44,165 bases of DNA from Polaromonas sp. (GCA_021731285.1 JAKFXR010000020.1:1-44165); one strand, 5' to 3'; counted from the first letter of the stretch, positions 25,935-33,565 are shown. Program-made: numbers and translations. Notes: generated by a model from the sequence alone, not told the origin.

Positions 25935-27292
25935 ATCAGCTTCAGTTGTTTTTACCCTGCGCCGCCGGCGTTGAAGAGCTGCTGGCCGCCGAGGTCAAGC
26001 GCATCACTGGAACTCAGGGCAAAGCCTGGCGGGCCGGTGTGCAGGTGGCCGGTTCATGGCGCGATGCGATGCAGCTCAATTTGTACAGCCGCCTGGCCCA
26101 GCGTGTGCTGATCGAGTTGCAGCACAACGCCTACCGCAGCGAGCAGGACCTGTACAACGCGGCAGCAGCGGTGGCCTGGGAAATCTGGTTCACGCCCAAG
26201 CAGACGTTCAAGGTGGAGATCACCGCGCAGCACAGCCCGCTGACCAGCCTGAACTTTGCCGCGCTCAAGATCAAGGACGCGATTGCCGACCGCTTTCGCG
26301 ACAAATACGATGTGCGCCCCGATGTGGACACCCGCTGGCCCGATGTGCGCATTTACGCCCATCTGACCACCGACACGGTGACCCTCTACATCGACACCTC
26401 GGGTGAGCCGCTGTTCAAGCGTGGCTGGCGCGAGGACAAGGGCGATGCCCCGCTGAAGGAGACCCTGGCAGCCGCCATGATTGCCGCAAGCGGATGGGAC
26501 CAGTTGTGCAAACAGGGTGTGCCGCTGTATGACCCCTGCTGCGGCTCCGGCACCATCGTCATCGAGGCCGCGCAGGTGGCCCGCAATATTGCCGCCGGCA
26601 TGGGCCGGCGTTTTGCATTTGAAAAGTTTGTGCCTTTCCAGCCGCACGTCTGGGAGGGCCTGCTCGACCAGGCCGAGGCCGCGGTCACCGCGCCGACGGC
26701 ACCGGTCTTTGGCAGCGATGTGTCCTTTCGCATGGTCGATTTTGCCGAGCGCAATGCCGAGCGCGCTGGCGTTGCCGATGCGGTGCAGTTGCGCGGAGGT
26801 GACGCCTTGCAGCGCATGCCGCCGGCGCCGGCGGGCGTGATGCTGGTCAACCCACCCTATGGCGAGCGGATTGACGTGGCCGGTGTGGCCGGCATTCCCG
26901 CGGTGCAGGGGCGCGACCAGCGGCGCCATGGCCAGTTTCAGGGTGAAAGCATCGACGAGTTTGGCCAGCCGCTGGCCCGGGCGGCCGACGACCGGGATGA
27001 GTCAGGCGATGCACCGCGGCGCGACCGCAGTGCCAACCCCGGCCGTGAGCAGGCCCAGACCGTCACCGGCGAAGAGGCCTCGGACTTTTTTCCGCAACTG
27101 GCCAGCCACTGGAAGAAAAACTACGCCGGCTGGACCGCTCATGTCCTGACGCCCGACATGAAGCTGCCGCAGAAAATGCGCCTGAAGGAATCGCGCCGTG
27201 TGCCGATGTGGAACGGCCCGATCGAGTGCCGGCTGTTCCGCTTTGACATGGTGGCAGGCTCGGCGCGCGGGAAGAAACCCGCAGACGCCTGA
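25931..27292 (+). CDS. THUMP-domain class I RNA methyltransferase (RlmL-N/YpsC-like)
   Basis: A 453-residue SAM-dependent methyltransferase of the RlmK/L N-terminal type, probably acting on 23S rRNA guanine N2. The N-terminus carries a ferredoxin-like and THUMP unit ('FLPCAAGVEELLAAEVKRI', 'VEITAQHSPLTSLNFAALKIKDAIADRFRD'). Motif I is 'LYDPCCGSGTIVIEAAQVARN' (about 199-219) and the catalytic motif IV is 'NPPYGERI' (about 306-313). Between motif IV and the C-terminal 'DFFPQLASHWKKNYAGW' lies an Asp/Arg-rich low-complexity insert of about 60 residues that most relatives lack. Start at 25931 by the ATGA overlap with rpoN. Confidence 0.9.
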   Translation: MNQLQLFLPCAAGVEELLAAEVKRITGTQGKAWRAGVQVAGSWRDAMQLNLYSRLAQRVLIELQHNAYRSEQDLYNAAAAVAWEIWFTPKQTFKVEITAQHSPLTSLNFAALKIKDAIADRFRDKYDVRPDVDTRWPDVRIYAHLTTDTVTLYIDTSGEPLFKRGWREDKGDAPLKETLAAAMIAASGWDQLCKQGVPLYDPCCGSGTIVIEAAQVARNIAAGMGRRFAFEKFVPFQPHVWEGLLDQAEAAVTAPTAPVFGSDVSFRMVDFAERNAERAGVADAVQLRGGDALQRMPPAPAGVMLVNPPYGERIDVAGVAGIPAVQGRDQRRHGQFQGESIDEFGQPLARAADDRDESGDAPRRDRSANPGREQAQTVTGEEASDFFPQLASHWKKNYAGWTAHVLTPDMKLPQKMRLKESRRVPMWNGPIECRLFRFDMVAGSARGKKPADA

Positions 27293-27303
27293 GCCACATC
27301 GCC

Positions 27304-27729
27304 ATGGACAAGCAAGGCAAGGCTGGCGGCACGTTGGTGCTGGACACCAACATCGTGCTTGATGTTTTTGTCTTCGATGATTCGCAAGCCGCGCCTCTGA
27401 GGACAGCGCTGGAAGCCGGCGAGCTTGACTGGGTGGCCACGCAGGCCATGCGCGATGAGCTCGAGCGTGTGCTGGCCTACCCGCAAATCATTGCGCGCCT
27501 GGTGTTCCACAAGCGCAGCGCCGCCGACGTGCTGGCAAATTTTGACCGCCATGCGCGCCTGACCCATGCGCCGCCCAAGGCGCCCGTGACCTGCAGCGAC
27601 GCGGATGACCAGATCTTCATTGACCTGGCCGTCGCGCACAAGGCATGGCTGCTCAGCAAGGACCTGGCCGTTCTTTGCATGAAAAAACGGCTTCTTGCCC
27701 TTGATGTGCGGGCACAGTCTGCTATTTAA
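27304..27729 (+). CDS. PIN-domain protein, putative toxin-antitoxin toxin family
   Basis: A 141-residue predicted Mg-dependent ribonuclease with a PIN domain. The acidic pocket is complete: Asp in 'VLDTNIVLDVFVFDD' (about 12-26), Glu in 'QAMRDELERVLAYP', and the C-terminal 'SDADDQIFIDLA' and 'LLSKDLAVL'. It matches the PIN family labelled 'putative toxin-antitoxin system toxin component', which is usually found without an antitoxin. Here, too, no small DNA-binding partner is next to it: the gene starts 11 bases after the methyltransferase and is likely part of the rpoN transcript. A housekeeping RNase role is as plausible as a toxin role. Confidence 0.85.
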   Translation: MDKQGKAGGTLVLDTNIVLDVFVFDDSQAAPLRTALEAGELDWVATQAMRDELERVLAYPQIIARLVFHKRSAADVLANFDRHARLTHAPPKAPVTCSDADDQIFIDLAVAHKAWLLSKDLAVLCMKKRLLALDVRAQSAI

Positions 27730-27737
27730 TTAATAGC
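27721..27737. repeat. GCTATT...AATAGC palindrome at convergent gene ends
   Basis: Inverted repeat with 6-bp arms around TAATT. It spans the stop codon of the PIN gene and the stop codon of the convergent LysR gene, so both genes end within it. It resembles the elements at 7969 and 34551. The stem is too short and AT-rich for a good terminator. Confidence 0.5.
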
Positions 27738-28650
27738 GACTCTCCCGAGGAGCTGGCAATGCGCTTCCTTCGCAAGCCATCTTCAGGAATGCGATGAATG
27801 CCCGCACACGCGGGATGTTCTGCCGTCCCGGAAGAATCAATGCCGACAGGGGCGTCGGGTCGGGGTCGTGGCAGTCGGACAGCAGGGGCACGAGGCGTCC
27901 GTCCGTCAGGGCTTGCTCGCCCAGGAAGTCCCCCAGCCGGACAATGCCAACCCCGGCCAGCGCCAGGTCGAGCAGCAGGTCGGCACTGTCGCAGGCGATG
28001 GAGCCTTTCACCGGCAACAAGATGCGCTTGCCCCCCTCCAGCATCGGCCATTGCGCCAGGCGCGCAAAGCCGCTCAACTGGAGGCAGTTGTGCTCAAGGA
28101 GATCGCGCGGGACCTCGGGCCTGCCCCTGCGGGCGAGGTAGTCGGGGCTGGCGACGATGATGCGCTTGACCGTGCCCAGCGGAACCAGCACCAGCCCGGA
28201 GTCCTGCAACGGTCCCACCCGCAGGGTCACATCGATCTGGTCCAGCACCGGGTCGATCCGCTGATCGCTGACTGACAGCTCTACGGAGATGTCGGGGTAG
28301 CGGGCCTGAAACTCCGGCAGCAGGCGCACCAGCCTGTGTTTTGCAAAGGCCGTTCCCGCGTTGATGCGAAGCAGGCCGCGCGCGCGCCCACGGTCCGCTC
28401 CCACTTCGGCTTGCGCTTCTTCGACGGCAGCAACGATGGCGCGGGCATGGGGGAGGTATGTTTCTCCTTCCTGCGTCAGCACCAGCCGCCGTGTCGAACG
28501 ATGCAGAAGCTTTGCGCCCAACCGGCGCTCCAGACGCGAAACGATGCGTGCGACAGCCGAGGCGCTGAGGCCGGCTTCCAGACCGGCAGCCACAAAGGTT
28601 CCCAGATCGACTGTGCGGACAAAGAGGGCGATGTCGTCGGTGATTTGCAT
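27730..28650 (-). CDS. LysR-family transcriptional regulator
   Basis: A 306-residue LysR regulator. The DNA-binding part is 'MQITDDIALFVRTVDLGTFVAAGLEAGLSASAVARIVSRLERRLG', then 'LLHRSTRRLVLTQEG'. The effector domain shows 'RGLLRINAGTAFAKHRLVRLLPEFQARYPDISVELSV' and the end 'LSALILPGRQNIPRVRAFIAFLK'. The start at 28650 is chosen because a GAGAGA ribosome-binding site is well spaced; 28659 is a close alternative. It is divergent from the tautomerase gene at 28757, the classic arrangement for a LysR protein and its target, with a dyad at 28664-28686 in between. Confidence 0.92.
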   Translation of the reverse strand: MQITDDIALFVRTVDLGTFVAAGLEAGLSASAVARIVSRLERRLGAKLLHRSTRRLVLTQEGETYLPHARAIVAAVEEAQAEVGADRGRARGLLRINAGTAFAKHRLVRLLPEFQARYPDISVELSVSDQRIDPVLDQIDVTLRVGPLQDSGLVLVPLGTVKRIIVASPDYLARRGRPEVPRDLLEHNCLQLSGFARLAQWPMLEGGKRILLPVKGSIACDSADLLLDLALAGVGIVRLGDFLGEQALTDGRLVPLLSDCHDPDPTPLSALILPGRQNIPRVRAFIAFLKMACEGSALPAPRESRY

Positions 28651-28663
28651 TGCGTTCATTCTC

Positions 28664-28686
28664 TCAGTATTGGTCGTAATAACTGA
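28664..28686. promoter_or_regulatory. Imperfect dyad, candidate LysR binding site
   Basis: TCAGT and ACTGA arms flank a 13-base centre with partial symmetry. It lies just upstream of the LysR start and about 70 bases before the divergent tautomerase gene, where a LysR regulator would control both. The ends fit the loose T-N11-A type of LysR boxes. Confidence 0.42.
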
Positions 28687-28756
28687 CTGAAAAGATGGTT
28701 TATCTCCGGTTTCGGTCGCTATACAGTGGGTTTTTAATACTTCACTGGAGACTTCC

Positions 28757-29137
28757 ATGCCCTTGGCCCGTATTTCCGTCCCCGCCCACCTTCCGCAGGA
28801 ACAAGTCAGCTCACTTGCAGATGCCGTTCATCAAGGCCTGGTTGAAACCTGCAGAGTGCCGCAGGATGACCGGTTTCAGCTCATCTCGCGCTTTCAGGCG
28901 GAGGCGATGATCCTGCATCCGACCTATCCCAATGTGACGCGAACCGCGGATGCCTGCGTGGTTGAAATCAGCTTTTTGCAGGGCCGCAGCGAGGATGAAA
29001 AGCGCAAGCTCTACAGGTATGTGGTTGACCAGGCCGCCACCGCCGGTTTTGCCACGGACGACATCATGATCGCGCTCATGGAAAACTCACCCGTCGACTG
29101 GTCCCCCGGTCGTGGCCAGGCCTATGCAGGTCATTGA
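28757..29137 (+). CDS. Tautomerase family protein
   Basis: A 126-residue member of the tautomerase superfamily in its longer, YusQ-like form. It starts 'MPLARISVPAHLPQEQVSSLADAVHQGLVETCRVP', so Pro-1 is exposed after Met removal, and it has the second-half helix 'GRSEDEKRKLYRYVVDQAATAG' and the end 'DIMIALMENSPVDWSPGRGQAY'. These proteins use the N-terminal proline as a base for keto-enol conversion; the substrate is unknown. It is divergent from a LysR gene and probably its target. The start has a GGAGAC ribosome-binding site. Confidence 0.92.
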   Translation: MPLARISVPAHLPQEQVSSLADAVHQGLVETCRVPQDDRFQLISRFQAEAMILHPTYPNVTRTADACVVEISFLQGRSEDEKRKLYRYVVDQAATAGFATDDIMIALMENSPVDWSPGRGQAYAGH

Positions 29138-29173
29138 TCCGTGGCACCAATGCAGGGTGGCCGAGCCTGACCG

Positions 29174-30841
29174 TCAAACGGCGGCGGGTTGGGTTTCGCC
29201 CGTGCTGGAGACTTTGTTGTCGGGCTTGATGACTGCAAAACTGTAGGCGCTGGCCAGCGGCCAGTACAGCCTGAACACCTGGTGCTGCGAGTCGAGGTCG
29301 GTCAACAGGGACCCCTCCTTGACGTGCATGACCAGGTTGGACAGCAGCCGCACCTCGGTGTCGTTGATGCGCCGCACGATGTGGTGCGCCGTCACATCGT
29401 CGGTGTGCTCCAAGCCGGATGCCTCCAGCAGTTCCCTGAGCGCTTTGAGCGTGCTCTGGTGAAAGCGCCAGACGCGCTCGGCCTTGTCGGGCACCACCAG
29501 CGCCCGCTGGCGCGCCGGGTCCTGCGTGGTCACGCCGGTCGGGCAGTTGCCGGTGTGGCAGGTCTGCGCCTGGATGCAGCCCAGCGCAAACATGAAGGCC
29601 CGGCCCGAGTTGCACCAGTCGGCGCCCAGCGCCATCATGCGTGTGATGTCAAAGGCGCTGATGACCTTGCCCGCGCAGCCGACGCTGACGCGCTCGCGCA
29701 GGCCGGCGCCCAGCAAGGTGTTGTGTACCAGCAGCAGGCCTTCCTGCACGGGCGCGCCCACATGGTCGGTGAATTCCAGCGGTGCCGCGCCCGTGCCGCC
29801 CTCGGCGCCATCGACCACGATGAAGTCCGGCGTGATGCCGGTGACCAGCATGGCCTTGACCATGGCAAACCATTCCCAGGGGTGGCCGATGCAAAACTTG
29901 AAGCCGGTCGGCTTGCCGCCCGAGAGCTCGCGCAGGCGCGCAATGAAGTGCATCATCTCCACCGGTGTTGAAAACGCGCTGTGGGATGAGGGCGACACAC
30001 AGTCCTGGCCCACCGGCACGCCGCGTGCAGCGGCAATCTCCGGCGTGACCTTGGCGGCAGGCAAAATGCCGCCGTGCCCCGGCTTGGCGCCCTGGCTCAG
30101 CTTGAGCTCTATCAGCTTGACCTGCGGATCGGCGGCGCTGGAGGCAAAACGCTCTGGGCTGAAACTGCCGTCATCGTTGCGGCAGCCAAAATAACCCGAA
30201 CCAACTTCCCAGATCAGGTCGCCACCGTGCACGCGGTGGTATTGAGAGATCGAGCCCTCGCCGGTGTCGTGCGCAAAGCCGCCTTTTTTGGCACCGCTGT
30301 TGAGCGCCAGGATGGCATTGGCCGACAGCGCCCCAAAACTCATGGCCGAGATGTTGAAGATGCTGGCGCTGTAGGGCTGTGCCGTGTCAGGGCCAATGGT
30401 GATGCGAAAGTCGTGCGAGGCAATGTGGGTGGGCTGCACCGAATGGTTGATCCATTCATAACCATGGTCCCTGACATCGAGCTGGGTGCCAAAAGGCCGG
30501 TTGTCCAGCTCGCCCTTGGCCCGCTGGTACACCAGCGAGCGCTGCGAGCGTGAAAACGGCGCGGCCTCGGAATCACTTTCGATGAAGTACTGGCGCATTT
30601 CCGGGCGTATGAACTCCAGCAGAAAACGCATGTGGCCGATCACCGGATAGTTGCGCAGGATGGAGCTTTTGGTTTGGCGCACGTCCCTGATGCCCAGTCC
30701 AACCAGCGCCATGCAAAGCAGCAGGGCGATCCAGCCCACGCCAAAAGCGACCAGGCTGAAAAGCGAAAGCAGCCCGCCCAGCGCACACAGACCCATGAAG
30801 GTGTAGCGGACGGGAAAGCGGGCGTCGAGTTTTTGAAACAT
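29174..30841 (-). CDS. FMN-binding glutamate synthase family protein
   Basis: A 555-residue membrane-anchored protein with the FMN/(beta/alpha)8 barrel of the glutamate synthase large subunit. Two hydrophobic helices near the N-terminus (about 15-50) anchor it. The barrel shows 'FNISAMSFGALSANAILALNSGAKKGGFAHDTGEGSIS', 'LSQGAKPGHGGILPAAKVT', 'DFIVVDGAEGGTGAAPLEF' and the cysteine cluster 'CIQAQTCHTGNCPTGV', which in glutamate synthase binds a 3Fe-4S centre. The amidotransferase domain and the GltD partner are absent, so it is not a regular glutamate synthase; the true reaction of these stand-alone proteins is not known to me. Start at 30841 by a GGAAAC ribosome-binding site. Confidence 0.9.
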   Translation of the reverse strand: MFQKLDARFPVRYTFMGLCALGGLLSLFSLVAFGVGWIALLLCMALVGLGIRDVRQTKSSILRNYPVIGHMRFLLEFIRPEMRQYFIESDSEAAPFSRSQRSLVYQRAKGELDNRPFGTQLDVRDHGYEWINHSVQPTHIASHDFRITIGPDTAQPYSASIFNISAMSFGALSANAILALNSGAKKGGFAHDTGEGSISQYHRVHGGDLIWEVGSGYFGCRNDDGSFSPERFASSAADPQVKLIELKLSQGAKPGHGGILPAAKVTPEIAAARGVPVGQDCVSPSSHSAFSTPVEMMHFIARLRELSGGKPTGFKFCIGHPWEWFAMVKAMLVTGITPDFIVVDGAEGGTGAAPLEFTDHVGAPVQEGLLLVHNTLLGAGLRERVSVGCAGKVISAFDITRMMALGADWCNSGRAFMFALGCIQAQTCHTGNCPTGVTTQDPARQRALVVPDKAERVWRFHQSTLKALRELLEASGLEHTDDVTAHHIVRRINDTEVRLLSNLVMHVKEGSLLTDLDSQHQVFRLYWPLASAYSFAVIKPDNKVSSTGETQPAAV

Positions 30842-30946
30842 GGCGTGTTTCCTTGTGGGGGGCAGATACACTTGAAGGAAGCGCCGAATAGGTTCTGGCG
30901 GATGCGCGGCAGCCGGATCGGGATGGGACGCAAGGCGGAGTTCGCA

Positions 30947-30966
30947 GCCAATAGCTGGCTATTGGC
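30947..30966. repeat. Perfect 9-bp hairpin, intergenic repeat
   Basis: GCCAATAGC and GCTATTGGC arms with a 2-base centre, inside a longer imperfect inverted repeat (about 30930-30978) between the glutamate-synthase-like and SEC-C genes. Wording and shape recall a widespread proteobacterial intergenic repeat, but I see only this copy. Confidence 0.45.
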
Positions 30967-31079
30967 AAGAAGTTCAACGCAGCAGACCGCCCGAGCCCGG
31001 CTGATCGCGCGCCGCAGGGAACTTGTTCAGCGCTTCCCTAGATCATAAGAGCCTCCCGCGACGCTCAACCGATTTTCCA

Positions 31080-31922
31080 ATGCCATCTCCCTCTTCATTA
31101 CCTGCAGCACCCCAAACGCCAGATTCATCAGCGCCGGATGGCGGCTGGATGGAGATGGAAGCATTTGACGAGCTTGATGCCATCCTCGACGATTTGCGCA
31201 CCCGGCATGACGAAACGCCGCAGTGGGAGTTTTGTGAAGGTTTCATGGCGGCGGTGATTTGCTCCCGCCGACCGATGGCCGCAGACGAGTACCTCGGGGT
31301 GCTGCTGGCCACACCGGCCGCAGGCGAAGCGCCAGACGCCGAGGGCGGCTCATTTGCCAGTCCGGAGCAGCAAGCCCGCTTCATGGCCTTGTGGAATCAG
31401 CGCTGGAAAGAAGTCGAGACAGCGCTGGACACCAGGGTTGAATCACTGGAAGACGATGCCTGCTACCACCCCGAGGTGATGGACGTGCGCGGCGCCGTGG
31501 CCGACATGCCGCTAGAGGAGCAAGCTACCTTCAAAAGTGAAGAGCTGCCGGCCTTTGCCCAGGTCTGGGCGCTGGGCTTCATGTTTGCGGTGGAAAGCTG
31601 GCCAGAAGACTGGGCCGCCCCGCGCGACAAGGAAGCCGCCCGCTGGCTCGACGACGCGTTGCAGGCTGTGGTGGCCATGACAGAAGACGACGAAGCGGTG
31701 CCACAAGTCTCGCCCCTCAGCGAAGATGGCGCGCCCAGCACCAGCATCGCCCGGCTCAATGCCTTTGGCGACGCGATCTGGGCCGTGTACGACCTGCGTG
31801 AACTCTGGAAAACCATGGGCCCGCGTGTGGAGACCGTGCGCAAGGAAGCTGCGCCGGGGCGCAACGATTTATGTCCCTGCGGCAGTGGCAAAAAGTACAA
31901 GAAGTGTCATGGGGCGGGGTGA
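31080..31922 (+). CDS. UPF0149 family protein with C-terminal SEC-C motif
   Basis: A 280-residue cytosolic protein. The N-terminal two thirds are the all-helical UPF0149 (YecA/YgfB) domain: 'FDELDAILDDLRTRHDETPQWEFCEGFMAAVICSRRPM' and 'FAQVWALGFMFAVESWPEDW'. The last 20 residues are a SEC-C zinc motif, 'GRNDLCPCGSGKKYKKCHG', as found at the end of SecA, which binds zinc and can contact SecB or ribosomes. Start at 31080 because the upstream extension lacks homology and the ATG opens the Pro-rich leader. The integron cassette array begins directly after the stop codon. Confidence 0.9.
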   Translation: MPSPSSLPAAPQTPDSSAPDGGWMEMEAFDELDAILDDLRTRHDETPQWEFCEGFMAAVICSRRPMAADEYLGVLLATPAAGEAPDAEGGSFASPEQQARFMALWNQRWKEVETALDTRVESLEDDACYHPEVMDVRGAVADMPLEEQATFKSEELPAFAQVWALGFMFAVESWPEDWAAPRDKEAARWLDDALQAVVAMTEDDEAVPQVSPLSEDGAPSTSIARLNAFGDAIWAVYDLRELWKTMGPRVETVRKEAAPGRNDLCPCGSGKKYKKCHGAG

Positions 31923-31929
31923 GCTTGGG

Positions 31930-32016
31930 TCTCAACGTTTGAGGCAACCAGACCACAACAGATGCGGCGGAGCCGCCATCTGCTGTTGTGGGCCTGTGTT
32001 GGCCGATCAGTTAAAT
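31930..32016 (-). other. attC site of cassette 4 (87 bp)
   Basis: On the minus strand it starts with ATTTAAC (complement of 32010-32016) and ends with GTTGAGA (complement of 31930-31936). The inner arms CCACAACA (31953-31960) and TGTTGTGG (31984-31991) pair around a GC-rich centre (GGCGGAGCCGCC). The stop codon of the HEAT-like ORF lies in the first core. This is the distal border of the array. Confidence 0.85.
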
Positions 32017-32433
32017 TCCATGCTGTCTCCGCAATTCCTCGATAGCTTCGCCGACCGCAACTGTGGTTTCGCCATCGTATCCCGGCACTGAAAAGCCGAG
32101 GAACATCTCAAGGTCGCAAGCAGCGTTGTTCGCGTGCTCTCTGACATCGGGATGTGAATCCAAAAGTGCTGCTGAAATTATCGGGGCAACCCGAATGAGG
32201 TCCAGCTCGCGGCGAGTGCGCGCGATGTGACCGAACCCCAGCATTGCATTAGCACGCACATTGAAGTGGGGATGCCCCGCAAGCTTCACGCAGACATCTT
32301 GAACCCAGAGGCTATCGAACTCTGGCGCATTCATCCCGACCATGATAGGCACATAGAGGAGTTCGTTGGGGTCATCGCGAGCGATTGCCGCCTCGATAGT
32401 GGCCTCGTCCCAGTCTTTAGCAAATGGACCCAT
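32011..32433 (-). CDS. Cassette 4: HEAT-repeat-like protein
   Basis: A 140-residue cytosolic protein with at least two HEAT-like helical pairs: 'VQDVCVKLAGHPHFNVRANAMLGFGHIAR' (about 44-72) and 'IRVAPIISAALLDSHPDVREHANNAACDLEMFLG' (about 79-112). Such proteins bind other proteins; immunity or scaffold roles are possible but not shown. The ATG lies just after the cassette core GTTAAAT (ATG 4 bases from the core), and the TAA is inside the attC site, so the gene fills its cassette. Codon use is more AT-rich than in the host genes. Confidence 0.72.
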   Translation of the reverse strand: MGPFAKDWDEATIEAAIARDDPNELLYVPIMVGMNAPEFDSLWVQDVCVKLAGHPHFNVRANAMLGFGHIARTRRELDLIRVAPIISAALLDSHPDVREHANNAACDLEMFLGFSVPGYDGETTVAVGEAIEELRRQHGI

Positions 32434-32436
32434 GAA

Positions 32437-32493
32437 ATTTAACGTTAAGGCTCAGCGGGCGGCCAAGCCATCCGCTGCAGCGAGAGGTTAGAA
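32437..32493 (-). other. attC site of cassette 3 (57 bp)
   Basis: Starts on the minus strand with TTCTAAC (complement of 32487-32493) and ends with GTTAAAT (complement of 32437-32443). At 57 bp it is of the short 59-base-element type and differs in sequence from the three 87-bp sites. The 3' end of the cassette 3 ORF runs through it. Confidence 0.82.
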
Positions 32494-32876
32494 GGCACGG
32501 CGGCAACAACCGTTGGATCTTCTTTGGTTAGGACAGACACGCACTCGTTGCGACCGACAACCAAATACTCGCGTACCCAACTTTGGCGACCAGAAAAGAA
32601 GGTTGGACGGGAGAGCTCCAAGGCCTTCCAGCCATTGGCTGTGACTTCGAAGAACCAGCCGTCACGCAGGGAACATTGCGACCAAAACTCTGCCAGGTCC
32701 AGTTCGTCTAACACGCGAAACCCGTATGTCTGTGTGAACGTGACCTTTGCATCCCACTGAGCTGACGAGACCGAAATGGCTAGACCGTCAGACGAGAATT
32801 CAACCAACGACACGTGGATTGTTTCGTCTGAGGCGAAGTGGGTGGGAACGGCAGCAATGTGGGGCGGGTCGATCAC
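32445..32876 (-). CDS. Cassette 3: hypothetical protein
   Basis: A 143-residue soluble protein I do not recognise. It has no signal peptide or membrane segment; the sequence alternates beta-rich strands ('IHVSLVEFSSDGLAISVSS', 'KVTFTQTYGFRVLDELDLAEFW') with aromatic-rich stretches ('RDGWFFEVTANGWKALE'). This pattern recalls small immunity-like proteins but no family could be named. The start is a GTG with AGAAGG, part of the preceding crossover core, as ribosome-binding site. The last residues ('SNLSLQRMAWPPAEP') and the stop are encoded by the attC site itself. Confidence 0.7.
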   Translation of the reverse strand: MIDPPHIAAVPTHFASDETIHVSLVEFSSDGLAISVSSAQWDAKVTFTQTYGFRVLDELDLAEFWSQCSLRDGWFFEVTANGWKALELSRPTFFSGRQSWVREYLVVGRNECVSVLTKEDPTVVAAVPSNLSLQRMAWPPAEP

Positions 32877-32887
32877 CGAAATCAGCC

Positions 32888-32974
32888 TTCTAACGTTGAA
32901 GGCAACCGGACCACAACAATTGCGGCACCGCCGCCCTGTGCGGTTGTGGGTCCGTGTTGGCCGACCAGTTAGAA
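32888..32974 (-). other. attC site of cassette 2 (87 bp)
   Basis: Starts with TTCTAAC (complement of 32968-32974) and ends with GTTAGAA (complement of 32888-32894). It shares most of its length with the sites at 31930 and 33566, including GACCACAACA and GTTGTGGGTCCGTGTTGGCC. Confidence 0.87.
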
Positions 32975-32999
32975 GGCGATTTCCGCCAATTCCGCTTCA

Positions 33000-33557
33000 T
33001 CATGGTTTTGAGTAGGTCATTATTTGCTTGTACATGACGTAGCCATTTTGGTTAAACGGCTCAGGACGGCATTGTGTGGAACCCCCAAGAAGGGTCCGTC
33101 GGACGATGCCACCTTTAAAGGAATAAGACGTCCATTCCGCAAGAATTCGTTCAGTCTTTGGATCAACAAATTGACTATGCATGGAGTCTACTGGGCTGAG
33201 CGGATGGATCGGCTCGTATACACCATGGTGGTCCCATCGGACCAGAGAGTCAGCCAAGCGTACCAGTGCAAGGTGCTCTCTCCAACGCTCACCTGGGTAG
33301 TTCATTCCCAATCGCCACGCTCCGTCTTCGGAATAAAGTTCGTTTCCTACGGGAAGTGTCCCGTGAAGTTTGACAGCACTCCTCTGGCAGAGATACGAGT
33401 ACTGCCCTAGGCCGAACGCCTCATCCAAAAAGGGCAGAAAGAAGATTGCTGCAGCCGTCAGTGCCACTGGAATTGATTTCGGCGAAAGAGCCTTCGCCAG
33501 CTTCGCTGACGCAGCGACCCATAACACGATCGCTAGGAGGGCAAGGAGACCAGCCAT
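33000..33557 (-). CDS. Cassette 2: hypothetical membrane-anchored protein
   Basis: A 185-residue protein of unknown family. Two hydrophobic segments at the N-terminus ('LLALLAIVLWVAASA' at about 3-17 and 'IPVALTAAAIFFLPFL' at about 29-44) should anchor it in the inner membrane; the remaining 135 residues are soluble and hold two cysteines ('SYLCQRS', 'STQCRPE') that could form a disulfide if periplasmic. The ATG is 8 bases from the crossover core GTTAGAA. The DNA is clearly more AT-rich than the host genes, a sign of foreign origin. Confidence 0.7.
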   Translation of the reverse strand: MAGLLALLAIVLWVAASAKLAKALSPKSIPVALTAAAIFFLPFLDEAFGLGQYSYLCQRSAVKLHGTLPVGNELYSEDGAWRLGMNYPGERWREHLALVRLADSLVRWDHHGVYEPIHPLSPVDSMHSQFVDPKTERILAEWTSYSFKGGIVRRTLLGGSTQCRPEPFNQNGYVMYKQIMTYSKP

Positions 33558-33565
33558 CGATTGCG

